Shown: positions 25,923-34,020, counted from the first letter of the stretch. The stretch: 38,951 bases of DNA from Hyphomicrobiales bacterium (GCA_900473185.1 UCKU01000038.1:1-38951); one strand, 5' to 3'. Notes: a model not told the origin generated them from the sequence alone. Made by a program: numbers and translations.

Positions 25923-25977
25923 CAATTCCAGCAAAAGTGCGTAGCGGTTCTGTGTCCGTAATGCGGAAAATAAAGAG
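25923..25977 (+). repeat. Dispersed palindromic repeat, copy 2
   Basis: The copy begins CAATTCCAGCAAAAGTGCG, contains GTGTCCGTAATGCGG and ends ATAAAGAGA. It starts just after the stop of the 83-residue membrane protein and is directly followed by copy 3. Confidence 0.6.
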
Positions 25978-25980
25978 AGA

Positions 25981-26037
25981 AATTCCAGCAAAAGTGCGCA
26001 GCGGCTTTGTGTCCGGAATTGAGGGAAAACAAAGAGA
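25981..26037 (+). repeat. Dispersed palindromic repeat, copy 3
   Basis: Tandem to copy 2 in the same orientation: AATTCCAGCAAAAGTGCG, then GCGGCTTTGTGTCCGGAATT and GAGGGAAAACAAAGAGAT. AATTCC and GGAATT at the ends of the core allow a stem-loop. Confidence 0.6.
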
Positions 26038-26130
26038 TATAGCATTTCCCTGATTCAAATTCTCTGAGTTCAGCCTGACAACTTTTCCCAGGCCATCCTG
26101 CCGCCATTCATCACCATCAGGGCAGCAGAC

Positions 26131-26334
26131 ATGACCCTCGTCTTCATCCGCATTCTCCTGCGTTACCTCGCCGCCGTCCTCGTCACCCGCGGGCTGATCG
26201 CGCCCGATCTCGGCGAGATGATCTCGCGCGATCCCGATATCGCAATGGCCCTCCAGGTCGCCTCGGGCGCGCTCATCGCGGCAACAGCCGAAGGCTGGTA
26301 TTATCTGGCGCACCGCTGCGGATGGGCGAAATGA
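26131..26334 (+). CDS. Small membrane protein, putative lysis accessory
   Basis: The protein has 67 residues with two hydrophobic segments (IRILLRYLAAVLVTRGLIAP and MALQVASGALIAATAEGWYY) and a short charged C-terminus (HRCGWAK). Its stop overlaps the ATG of the next membrane gene (ATGA at 26331-26334), so the two are translationally coupled. Size and topology resemble phage holins or spanin-associated proteins. The family is not recognised; a lysis role is inferred from neighbours. Confidence 0.6.
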   Translation: MTLVFIRILLRYLAAVLVTRGLIAPDLGEMISRDPDIAMALQVASGALIAATAEGWYYLAHRCGWAK

Positions 26335-26726
26335 AGTGGCTGGCCGACTTGCTGCTCGGCGGCATTGTCGAGAAATTCACCGGCCCGCTCTTGGCCGCCT
26401 ATCAGGCGAAACTCTCGGCTGAGACCGATCAGCAGAAGCTGGCCGCCGATGAAGCGATCAAGGGCATCGAGGCCGCCCGCGATATCGCCGTGGCCGAAGC
26501 CGCCGACCGCTGGAGCGCCACCCGCCTCGGCCGCCTGCTCATCGTCATCCCCTTCGGACTCTGGTGGGCGGCGATCTACATGGTGCAGATCCTCAATCCC
26601 TGGTTCGGCCTCGATCTGGTCGTCATCGACGTGCCGCCGCGCATCAATGACATGGCACTGGTGCTGATCCCGGCGATCGTCATCGGCGATGCCGGGGCAC
26701 TCTTGGCGCGGCGATTGAACAGATAG
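26331..26726 (+). CDS. Holin-like membrane protein with two C-terminal spans
   Basis: The protein has 131 residues from ATG 26331, chosen for the ATGA overlap with the preceding gene; an ATG at 26322 is also in frame. An N-terminal segment (WLADLLLGGIVEKFTGPLLA) and a charged coiled-coil stretch (KLSAETDQQKLAADEAIKGI) precede two membrane spans (LGRLLIVIPFGLWWAAIYMV and MALVLIPAIVIGDAGALLA). The layout is reminiscent of the 3TM holins associated with phages and gene transfer agents, but I cannot assign it with certainty. It is the third member of a small membrane-protein cluster. Confidence 0.6.
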   Translation: MKWLADLLLGGIVEKFTGPLLAAYQAKLSAETDQQKLAADEAIKGIEAARDIAVAEAADRWSATRLGRLLIVIPFGLWWAAIYMVQILNPWFGLDLVVIDVPPRINDMALVLIPAIVIGDAGALLARRLNR

Positions 26727-26922
26727 GCAGGACACCGCCTCAACCATTGCCTGCGATCATCACTCCATCAAGAGAGCGACGGGTTGGGGGCCGAATTCCT
26801 CCGGTGACCTTGCGAAACGCCTTCGGCCGGCGCCAGGCGCTCTCTTGATACCCCCTTCGGGAAAGTCCGACGGGCACCCTTGGCCCAAAGCTGTCGTCGA
26901 GACACTTCCATTCGATGGCAGT

Positions 26923-27258
26923 CTACCGGCTCCTGCTGTCAAAACCGTAGGCTCGCTGAACAAGAGCGACGCGAACTTCGTATTTCGAATACCAGTCTTG
27001 ACGGCCTCTTCGTTGCGCTTCCAGATGATCAACGGCCGCCTTCCAGGCGCGGATACTGTCTTCGTCCTTCCAGAAGGATACCAGTATTCCGAAGCCATCT
27101 GCGCCGCGAGCGCTTTCGAAGCCAAGATACCCCGGTTGTTGGCTTGCCAGTTCGGTCATTGCGTAACCAATCTCGCCATAGCCGTCGTCTACGGCTGTTC
27201 GCTGCGAGGTGAAGCTGACCATGTAATAGGGTGGCTCCGGTAAAACGGCCATGCGCAT
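26923..27258 (-). CDS. Antibiotic biosynthesis monooxygenase (ABM)-family protein
   Basis: The protein has 111 residues. The start at 27258 is preceded by GAGGAAATCAC, a good SD. The ferredoxin-like ABM fold is suggested by PPYYMVSFTSQRTAVDDGYG, TELASQQPGYLGFESARGAD, GFGILVSFWKDEDSIRAWKA and WYSKYEVRVALVQRAYGF. This arrangement (WxxxxxIxxWKxxxxH/D) is common to small cofactor-free monooxygenases and heme-degrading-like proteins of unknown substrate. It is monocistronic and divergent from the GNAT gene (198 bp). Confidence 0.85.
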   Translation of the reverse strand: MRMAVLPEPPYYMVSFTSQRTAVDDGYGEIGYAMTELASQQPGYLGFESARGADGFGILVSFWKDEDSIRAWKAAVDHLEAQRRGRQDWYSKYEVRVALVQRAYGFDSRSR

Positions 27259-27455
27259 GTGATTTCCTCTGTGCTCTCAGCTGAAGCTACTTGCGGAATG
27301 CATTCTGCCTCAATTTCCGCGGGACCGCTAAGTCCGCTTGCGGCGCGAAACCATCTTGGTGACTTGCCCTCGTCTGCCAGCCAATTCCGCTGGAGCCTTG
27401 GTTCACGTATAGCTATCCCGCTCCCGTTTCGGGATCTGGGAGAGGAAAGCCAATC

Positions 27456-28250
27456 ATGTCCACCGACCCGCACGAAACCCGCCACGAGATCACCCTTGTC
27501 TCCGCCGAGGAGCGGCCTGACCTCATCCCCGCGTTCGACGAGCTCGGCGCTGCCGTCTGGCCGAAATTCATCGGCGGCGACGAGGTGATCGTCAGACATT
27601 GGGACAGCCTGTTTTCGTCGGCCCTCCGCCGCCACCAGTTCCTTGCCCTCGGCCACGATGGCCACGGCAACGAACGCGTGCTTGCCACATCGAACAGCAT
27701 TTCCTTCCACTGGCCTGATGCCGATGACGAAACCTCCCTGCCCGACGCGGGTTGGGACGCGGTTCTCACCCGCGGCGTGGAAGGCGCCGCAGCGGGAGAA
27801 ACGCCCAATGCCCTTTCCGCTCTCGCCGTCGTGGTGACGCCTGAAGTGCGCGGCTCGGATCTTGCCGAACGCCTGATCGCCAACATGAAGAGGCATGCCA
27901 AAGACAGCGGGCTCGATGCCCTCGTCGCCCCCGTGCGCCCGACCAAAAAACCCGCCTATCCGCTGGCATCCTTCGCGGACTATATCGGCTGGAAAACCAC
28001 AGACGGCGCTCCGTTCGATCCGTGGCTGCGAAAGCACTGGCAGCTCGGCGGCCGGATCGTGAAGATCGCCCCGCGCTCGATGCGCGTCGCAGCACCGCTG
28101 GAGCAATGGACCGTGTGGACCGGCCTGCGCTTTCCGGTATCCGGCCCCTATCACGTGGAGGGTGGGCTGGCGCCGCTGATGGCCGATTGCGAAGCGGACA
28201 TCGGGCTGTACGAGGAGCCGAATGTCTGGATGCGGCATAGGCTTGGATAG
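27456..28250 (+). CDS. GNAT-family N-acetyltransferase
   Basis: The protein has 264 residues with GGAGAGGAAAG before the ATG. The acetyl-CoA binding core is recognisable: ALSALAVVVTPEVRGSDLAE (the V-x-P-x-x-R/Q-G-x-G/S loop), then RLIANMKRHAKDSGLDALVA. The N- and C-terminal arms (TSNSISFHWPDADDETSLPD; RIVKIAPRSMRVAAPLEQWT) are extra to the minimal fold. Acceptor unknown. Confidence 0.8.
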   Translation: MSTDPHETRHEITLVSAEERPDLIPAFDELGAAVWPKFIGGDEVIVRHWDSLFSSALRRHQFLALGHDGHGNERVLATSNSISFHWPDADDETSLPDAGWDAVLTRGVEGAAAGETPNALSALAVVVTPEVRGSDLAERLIANMKRHAKDSGLDALVAPVRPTKKPAYPLASFADYIGWKTTDGAPFDPWLRKHWQLGGRIVKIAPRSMRVAAPLEQWTVWTGLRFPVSGPYHVEGGLAPLMADCEADIGLYEEPNVWMRHRLG

Positions 28251-28591
28251 CGGGCGGTGATACGTGCCCGACTGTCAGGCATGTCTCCGAACATGTCTCA
28301 GCAATGTGTAGAACCATTTTGCGTATAGGCCCCTCATCCCGGTCAAGTGGCTTGCAGGGCCGGATAAGGGGGCCACACGGCACAGCCTATCCTCGCCTAT
28401 CCGCGAATGCACCTCGACTCCTCCCCGCACCCGCCACCTCTGCCATTCCCACCCTCACCCCAAAAACTTTCCACGATCGTCCCGCATAGAAGAAAGCTAT
28501 TTCGCTAAAGCGCCATCGAAGCAAATGTCTTCCGGTTCAAACTTCATAAAATTTATAGATTATATCATTTGAACCCATCAGGAGGATTTCC
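28251..28591. other. Intergenic region, 341 bp, with an inverted repeat
   Basis: The region precedes the peroxiredoxin-like gene. An imperfect inverted repeat (CCCCTCATCCCGG at ~28329 and CCGGATAAGGGG at ~28360) matches the general look of rhizobial intergenic palindromes. The last ~90 bp is AT-rich and probably holds the promoter of the downstream locus; the SD AGGAGG is at 28579-28584. No gene is supported. Confidence 0.45.
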
Positions 28592-29179
28592 ATGCCCAAG
28601 ACAGCGTCCAATCCCATCAAGCTCGGCACCCGCGCCGCGGACTTCATTCTGCCGGATGCCAGGGGCGTGCTGCACAAGCTTTCTGATTTCGATGGCACGC
28701 CGGCCTTGCTCGTGGCCTTCATTTCCAACCGTTGTCCCTTCGTGCAGTTGATCCGCAATGATCTTGCCGCCTTCGCCAGGGAATATGAGGCGAAGGGCCT
28801 GCGTGTCATCGCCATCAACAGCAACGATGCCGAGGCCCATCCGGAAGAAAGCCTTGCCGCGGTCGGCCACGAAGCCGAAGCGATCGGCTACACCTTCCCC
28901 TATCTGAAGGATGAGGCACAGGGCGTCGCCAAGGCCTATGGCGCTGCCTGCACGCCTGACCTTTTCCTCTTCGATGGCGCTCGCAAGCTCGCCTATCACG
29001 GTCAGTTCGACGATGCCCGCCCGGGCAATGGCAAGCCGGTCACCGGCAAGGACCTGCGCGCTGCGGCAGACGCCGTGCTCGCCGGCGCCAAGCCTGCGCT
29101 CGAGCAGACCCCATCCATCGGCTGCAATATCAAGTGGACCGCAGGCAACGAACCCTCCTGGTTCTCCAACGCTGCCTGA
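28592..29179 (+). CDS. Peroxiredoxin/thioredoxin-fold protein (AhpC/TSA-like)
   Basis: The protein has 195 residues with a perfect SD (AGGAGG). The AhpC/TSA-type fold is shown by LGTRAADFILPDARGVLHKL, LLVAFISNRCPFVQLIRNDL (candidate active Cys48 in NRCPF), RVIAINSNDAEAHPEESL and ACTPDLFLFDGARKLAYHGQ (Cys120 before the cis-Pro-like turn). There is no CxxC, so it is more like the single-Cys or atypical two-Cys thiol peroxidases of the DUF899/redoxin group. It precedes an oxidoreductase/ABC importer locus, though two hairpins separate it from the next gene. Its role is probably thiol-dependent peroxide or persulfide reduction. Confidence 0.85.
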   Translation: MPKTASNPIKLGTRAADFILPDARGVLHKLSDFDGTPALLVAFISNRCPFVQLIRNDLAAFAREYEAKGLRVIAINSNDAEAHPEESLAAVGHEAEAIGYTFPYLKDEAQGVAKAYGAACTPDLFLFDGARKLAYHGQFDDARPGNGKPVTGKDLRAAADAVLAGAKPALEQTPSIGCNIKWTAGNEPSWFSNAA

Positions 29180-29188
29180 TGTGTTCCA

Positions 29189-29220
29189 GCGCGGCAGCCC
29201 TGCAGCTGCCGCGCTTTTTT
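29189..29220 (+). terminator. Rho-independent terminator after the peroxiredoxin gene
   Basis: GCGCGGCAGC (29189-29198) and GCTGCCGCGC (29205-29214) form a perfect 10-bp stem with a 6-base loop, followed by TTTTTT (29215-29220). Textbook terminator. Confidence 0.9.
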
Positions 29221-29234
29221 ATCGTGACTGTTGG

Positions 29235-29261
29235 GCGGCAGTCCCTCCGGCTGCCGCGCCT
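29235..29261 (+). terminator. Second, near-duplicate hairpin
   Basis: GCGGCAG (29235-29241) pairs with CTGCCGC (29251-29257), followed by GCCTTTATC. The sequence around it repeats that of the terminator at 29189, giving two related hairpins in tandem before the flavoprotein gene. Confidence 0.55.
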
Positions 29262-29285
29262 TTATCATCACCTAGAGATTTTCTG

Positions 29286-30917
29286 ATGTCGCTGAAGCGT
29301 AAGGACTTGGCGGGCAGCAGCCCGTTGCATCTGCAAACGGACGTGCTCGTCATCGGTGGCGGCCCGGCTGGTGCCTGGGCTGCCTTGTCGGCGGCGCAGA
29401 ATGGCGCCCGTGTCGTTCTTGCCGACAAGGGCTATCTCGGCACCAGCGGCGCAACCGCCCCGTCGAACACCGGCACATGGCTGGTGCCGCCGGGGGATAA
29501 CCGCGCCCAGATCGTCGAGCGCCGCTGGCAGCGCACCGCCAATCTCGCCGACCAGCGCTGGATGCTCCGCACCGTCGATCAGGCCTATGAAAACCTCCTG
29601 AAGCTTGCCGAATGGGGCTACCCCTTCCCCGATGACGAGGACGGCAAGCTTTATATCGCCAACCTGCGCGGCCCCGACTACATGGCCTTCATGCGCCGGC
29701 GCGTCCTCAAGGCCGGCATCACCGTTCTCGATCACCATCCTGCCCTCGAACTCTATTTCGATGGCGAAGCCGTCACCGGGGCTGCCGGCATAGATCGCCA
29801 GCGCGACCGCGACTGGCGGGTCGATGCCGGCGCCGTGGTGCTGGCAACGGGCGGCTGCGCCTTCCATGAGCGCATCCTCGGTGCTGCGGCTCTCACCGGC
29901 GATGGCCATCTGATGGCGGCGGAAGCCGGCGCCAGTCTCTCGGGCATGGAGTTCACCGGCAAATATACGCTCGCCCCCTATGGCTCCTCGCTGAACAAAG
30001 GCCTGCCCTTCCGCTGGGCCTCCTTCTTCCGCGAGGATGGCACGCCGATCCTCGATAGCGACGGCAACCACCTGCAGAACGGCATCGGCGAGCGCGAAAA
30101 GGAAATCGCCAAGGCGATGATCGAAGCCCCCGTCTATGCCGTGCTCGATCAGGCCGAACCCGCCCTGCAGGACTGGCTACGCCGCGGCCAGCCAAACTGT
30201 TTCGTGCCCTATGACCGCACGCCGGTCGACCCTTTCGCCCAGATGTTCCGCGTCACCTTCCGCGCCGAAGGCACGGTGCGCGGCACCGGCGGCATCCGCA
30301 TCGCCACATCCGATTGCGGCACCGATGTTCCCGGTCTTTATGTCGCCGGCGATGCCGCAAGCCGCGAACCGCTGGCCGGCGCCACGTCCGGCGGCGGCGG
30401 TCCCAATTCCTCCTGGGCGATTGCCAGCGGCTGGTGGTCCGGCCAGGGTGCCACCTCCCATAGCAAGCGCCGCGGCGACAAGGCCTTCCGCACCAATTCC
30501 AGCCCGCTCGGCCAGGCGGGCCTGCGCCCCGGCGGCACGACGAAACCATCGCTGACGCCGAAGGATGTGATCGATAGCGTGCGCGCCGAAGTCACGCCGC
30601 TGGAGAAGAACTATTTCCGTGAGGGCAACCGCCTGCAGGCGAGCCAGGACAAGCTCGACACGCTCTGGGCCAATGTCAAAAACCACCTCTCCGGCGCCGG
30701 CCTCGACAGGCTGAAGGCGCGTGAGGCAGCAGCGATTGCCGCCCACGGCCGCTGGTCGCTTGCCTCGGCGCTGGCCCGCAAGGAAAGCCGGGGCATGCAC
30801 CGCCGCTCGGATTTTAGGGGTAACGACCCGGCCTTCGCCCATTCCATCACCGTGCGCGGCGTCGATGACATCGCGGTCTCATCCGTCCCCGAAGCCCGGC
30901 AGGAGATCGCATCATGA
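29286..30917 (+). CDS. FAD-binding oxidoreductase, AprA/fumarate reductase-like flavoprotein
   Basis: The protein has 543 residues. The N-terminal dinucleotide fold (DVLVIGGGPAGAWAALSAAQ, residues ~19-38) and the following GYLGTSGATAPSNTG give the FAD site. VDAGAVVLATGGCAFHERIL and GLYVAGDAASREPLAGATSG complete the succinate dehydrogenase/fumarate reductase flavoprotein fold. The next gene overlaps it (ATGA at 30914) and is a two-cluster ferredoxin, exactly the subunit pairing of adenylylsulfate reductase (AprA/AprB). It is shorter than true AprA (usually ~600 or more residues), so I call it AprA-like and not APS reductase. An ABC importer follows. The reaction is unknown; electron exchange with the ferredoxin is inferred. 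Confidence 0.8.
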   Translation: MSLKRKDLAGSSPLHLQTDVLVIGGGPAGAWAALSAAQNGARVVLADKGYLGTSGATAPSNTGTWLVPPGDNRAQIVERRWQRTANLADQRWMLRTVDQAYENLLKLAEWGYPFPDDEDGKLYIANLRGPDYMAFMRRRVLKAGITVLDHHPALELYFDGEAVTGAAGIDRQRDRDWRVDAGAVVLATGGCAFHERILGAAALTGDGHLMAAEAGASLSGMEFTGKYTLAPYGSSLNKGLPFRWASFFREDGTPILDSDGNHLQNGIGEREKEIAKAMIEAPVYAVLDQAEPALQDWLRRGQPNCFVPYDRTPVDPFAQMFRVTFRAEGTVRGTGGIRIATSDCGTDVPGLYVAGDAASREPLAGATSGGGGPNSSWAIASGWWSGQGATSHSKRRGDKAFRTNSSPLGQAGLRPGGTTKPSLTPKDVIDSVRAEVTPLEKNYFREGNRLQASQDKLDTLWANVKNHLSGAGLDRLKAREAAAIAAHGRWSLASALARKESRGMHRRSDFRGNDPAFAHSITVRGVDDIAVSSVPEARQEIAS

Positions 30918-31240
30918 TCGAAGTCGTCTCCGAAAGCCGCTGCGTGGAATGCGATATCTGCGTGAAAGTCTGCCCGGCCAATGTCTTTGACGCGACCGAT
31001 GGCGTTCCCGTCATCGCCCGCCAGGATGACTGCCAGACCTGCTTCCTCTGCGAGATCTACTGTCCGACCGACGCGCTCTATGTCGCCGAGCGCGCCGATG
31101 GTCCGCTGTCGATCACCGAAGAGGAAGTGGAAGAGCGCAATCTCTTCGGCAGCTATTCCCGCGCGCTCGGCTGGCAGCGCGGCAAACCGGGCGGATCGCA
31201 ACTCGATCCCACCCACCGCATCCGCGTTGCTCAGGTCTGA
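30914..31240 (+). CDS. Two-[4Fe-4S] ferredoxin, AprB-like
   Basis: The protein has 108 residues starting inside an ATGA overlap with the flavoprotein stop. Two cluster motifs are complete: C10, C13, C16 with C20-Pro, and C40, C43, C46 with C50-Pro. The 55-residue C-terminal extension (SITEEEVEERNLFGSYSRAL, GWQRGKPGG) could wrap around the flavoprotein, as the AprB tail does. It is the likely electron carrier for the upstream flavoprotein. Confidence 0.9.
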   Translation: MIEVVSESRCVECDICVKVCPANVFDATDGVPVIARQDDCQTCFLCEIYCPTDALYVAERADGPLSITEEEVEERNLFGSYSRALGWQRGKPGGSQLDPTHRIRVAQV

Positions 31241-31253
31241 ATTGGAGAAGCCC

Positions 31254-32090
31254 ATGGACCGCATCACTGTCACCGATGTCCGCAAGACCTTCCAGCTGAA
31301 GCCCGGCCAGACAGTCCAGATCGACGGCCGCCCCTCGGACCGCGTCACGGTTCTGAACGGTATCGATCTCACCATCCGCAAAGGCGAATTCATCACCCTC
31401 GTCGGCCCGAGCGGCAGCGGCAAATCCGTGCTTCTCGACATTATCGGCGGGCTCACGGAAGCCTCTGACGGCATCGTCCGGATCGACGGCAAGCACATCG
31501 TCAAGCCGGACCCGAAGACCGGCTATGTCTTCCAGCAATATGCGCTCTTTCCCTGGCGTACTGCTCTTGCCAATATCGAATATGCGCTTGAGGTCCATGG
31601 CGTTCCCAAGCGCGAACGCACCGAAAAGGCCCGCTACTTCCTCTCCCTCTTCGGCCTCTCCGGCTTCGAGGATCGTTTCCCCAACCAGCTCTCCGGCGGC
31701 ATGCAGCAGCGCGTGGCGATCGCCCGCGCGCTGGCGACCGACCCCGAAGTCCTGCTGATGGACGAGCCCTTCGCGGCCCTCGACGCCCAGACCCGCGAGA
31801 TCCTGCAGACCGAGCTTCTGCGCATCTGGGAAAAGATCAACACGACCGTCGTCTTCGTCACCCACTCGATCGACGAGGCGATCTACCTCGCCGACCGCAT
31901 CGTCGTCATGACGGCGCGCCCCGGCACGGTGAAGGAAATCATCGAGATCGACCTGCCCCGCCCGCGCGACGGCGACATCAGAGCAAGTGCGGAGTTCAAC
32001 GCCCATCGCGGCCGCGTCTGGGAGGCGCTGCGTGACGAGGTGAACAAGGCGCAGAAAGACTGGGCGCTTTCGCCCGCCTATGCCCACTGA
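31254..32090 (+). CDS. ABC transporter ATP-binding protein (SsuB/TauB/NrtD-type)
   Basis: The protein has 278 residues from ATG 31254, with the SD TTGGAGAAG; it follows the ferredoxin gene after 13 bp. Walker A GPSGSGKS is at 51-58, the Q-loop in YVFQQYALFPWRTALANIEY, the signature in LSGGMQQRVAIARALATDPE, Walker B in VLLMDEPFAALDAQTREI and the H-loop in VFVTHSIDEAIYLADRIVVM. These are the features of the nitrate/sulfonate/taurine importer ATPases. It energises the permease encoded next. Confidence 0.93.
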   Translation: MDRITVTDVRKTFQLKPGQTVQIDGRPSDRVTVLNGIDLTIRKGEFITLVGPSGSGKSVLLDIIGGLTEASDGIVRIDGKHIVKPDPKTGYVFQQYALFPWRTALANIEYALEVHGVPKRERTEKARYFLSLFGLSGFEDRFPNQLSGGMQQRVAIARALATDPEVLLMDEPFAALDAQTREILQTELLRIWEKINTTVVFVTHSIDEAIYLADRIVVMTARPGTVKEIIEIDLPRPRDGDIRASAEFNAHRGRVWEALRDEVNKAQKDWALSPAYAH

Positions 32091-32104
32091 AGGGAAGAAA
32101 GCTT

Positions 32105-32955
32105 ATGGCCTACGTCACCGATAAACCCGCCTTCGGCGCCCGCCTCTTCCCCTCGCGGGAGAAAGCTGCGCGCCCTAAGCGCCGCCTCGAATTCGGCACC
32201 TTCACCTATGGCCTGCCGCTGATGGTCGTCTTCTTCGGCCTCTGGGAAATCGCCCCCCGCCTCGGCTGGCTGAACCGCATCTTCTTCCCGCCACTGAGCG
32301 AAGTGCTGGAAGCCTGGTACGCCATGCTGCTCGACGGCACGCTGTCAGCCAATATCGGCATCAGCCTGCAGCGCGCCGCCATCGGCTTCCTGCTCGCCGT
32401 CGTCATTGCCGTGCCGCTCGGCTTCCTGATGGGCCGCTATACGCTCTTCGAAAAGGTCTCCGACCTGCTCGTGCAGACGCTGCGCAACACCTCGCAATTC
32501 GCCCTGCTGCCGGTCTTCATCCTGCTGCTCGGCATCGGCGAAGCCTCGAAGATCGCCATCTGCTTCTATTCCTCGGTCTTCTTCCTGCTGATCAACACGA
32601 TCTCGGGCGTCAAATCGGTCGATCCGCTGCTCCTCAAGGCCGCCCGCTCCATGGGCACGTCCGATCTCGACATGTTCCGCAAGGTCATCCTGCCGGCGAG
32701 CATTCCCTCCATCGTCTCGGGCATGCGGCTTGCCGTCAAATCCTCGATCTTCGCCGTCATCGGCGCCGAATGCTCGCCGCCAAATCCGGCCTCGGATTCC
32801 TGATCCAGCAGTCACAGCTGATGATGGAAACGGCCGACATGTATGCCGGCATCATCACCATGACCGCGATCGGCCTGCTCGTGAACTACCTGCTCGTCTG
32901 GTTCGAGCGCTGGGCCACCGCCTGGAAGGGTTCTTCCGAAATCTCTCACAACTGA
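32105..32955 (+). pseudogene. ABC transporter permease (SsuC/TauC-type), frameshifted near the 3' end
   Basis: The first frame (32105-32803) encodes a permease with about six membrane spans and the EAA-type loop (DPLLLKAARSMGTSDLDMFR, KVILPASIPSIVSGMRLAVK). At 32768-32770 the text reads GCC GAA TGC TCG, giving the nonsense tail CSPPNPASDS. The -1 frame at the same spot reads GAA-ATG-CTC: AAKSGLGFLIQQSQLMMETA, then GIITMTAIGLLVNYLLVWFE to TGA at 32953-32955, which is the normal end of this family. One A missing from an AAA run would explain it. It is either a real loss of function, a sequencing error, or -1 frameshifting. An in-frame ATG at 32770 could also restart a short C-terminal peptide. 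Confidence 0.85.
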
Positions 32956-32985
32956 ATGCAATACCGTTTCTGAAGGGGACACCAC

Positions 32986-34020
32986 ATGACACGCTTCAAC
33001 CCATCCATCCTGCGCCGCACGCTACTATCGGGCCTTGCGGCGCTTGCGCTCGGCAGCGCCGCACTCGCCACCCCGGCCCTTGCCGAAGACAAGCCCGATG
33101 TCATCCGCATCGGTAGCACCGCCCCCGGCCACCTGAAATTCATTCTCGAGCGCCATAGCGGCTCGCTCGCCAAGGAATTCGAAAAGGACGGCATCAAGGT
33201 CGAGTTCATCGCCTTCACCAATGGCGGCTCGGAAGCGACCACAGCGCTTGCCACCGGCGCTGTCGAGTTCATCTATACCGGCAACAACCCGGCGCTGCGC
33301 GTCGCCGCGGCCGGTGCGGATGTGAAGGCGATCGGCCTGTCCAGCTACGTGAAGGCCAACGGCTCGGCGATCATCGTCAAGACGGATTCCCCGATCAAGT
33401 CGCTCGCCGATCTCAAGGGCAAGAAGGTCGCCTATCTCGCCGGCACGGTCCGCCACTCCACCTTCGCCAAGGCGCTGAAGTCTGTCGGCCTGTCGCTCAC
33501 AGATGTCGAATCCCTAAACCTCGCCTTCGATGCCTCGGGTCCGGCGCTGGTGCGCGGTGATGTCGATGCCGTCGTCGAAAGTGGCGATGTCGCCGCCAAG
33601 CTCGTCGAAACCGGCCAGGCCCGCGTCATCCTCGATGCCTCCTCGCATCCGGAATGGTCCGCCCCCTTCGTCATCTCCGCCAATGGCGAGTTCGTGCGCA
33701 AGTACCCCGATCTCGTCAAGCGCCTCCTGAAGGTCGACATCGAAACCGCCCGCTGGGCCGACGCCCACCCGGAAGACACGATCAAGATCTTCGTCGATGA
33801 AACCAAGTCCTCGGAAAAGTCGGTCCGTGAAACCTACAAGGACAACGTCTTCTACCAGGACCCGAAGATCACCCCGGAAGCGCTCGCTTCGCTGAAGAGC
33901 GAAGAGCAGTTCATGGCCGACGCCAAGCTGCTCAAGGGCTCCGTCGATTACGACACGTGGATCGACACCAGCTTCCTCGACGCCGCCTATAAGGAAGTCG
34001 ACGCCAAGAAGTCGAACTGA
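32986..34020 (+). CDS. ABC transporter substrate-binding protein (SsuA/TauA-type)
   Basis: The protein has 344 residues with SD AAGGGGAC. A signal peptide with twin arginines after the start (ILRRTLLSGLAALALGS) is cut near PALA-ED at ~33. The mature protein is a type-II periplasmic binding protein of the NMT1/SsuA group (IRIGSTAPGHLKFILERHSG, VEFIAFTNGGSEATTALATG, AVEFIYTGNNPALRVAAAGA, SLADLKGKKVAYLAGT). The substrate is probably a sulfonate, sulfate ester or related small anion, by family and by the AprA/AprB-like neighbours. It is the last gene of the importer locus. Its 3' end is duplicated at ~38246-38345. Confidence 0.9.
   Translation: MTRFNPSILRRTLLSGLAALALGSAALATPALAEDKPDVIRIGSTAPGHLKFILERHSGSLAKEFEKDGIKVEFIAFTNGGSEATTALATGAVEFIYTGNNPALRVAAAGADVKAIGLSSYVKANGSAIIVKTDSPIKSLADLKGKKVAYLAGTVRHSTFAKALKSVGLSLTDVESLNLAFDASGPALVRGDVDAVVESGDVAAKLVETGQARVILDASSHPEWSAPFVISANGEFVRKYPDLVKRLLKVDIETARWADAHPEDTIKIFVDETKSSEKSVRETYKDNVFYQDPKITPEALASLKSEEQFMADAKLLKGSVDYDTWIDTSFLDAAYKEVDAKKSN

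Noticed and set aside
25547..26313. Minus-strand frames across the AATTCC repeats
   Set aside because: They arise from translating the repeats (recurrent PLRTFAGI) and oppose better plus-strand genes.
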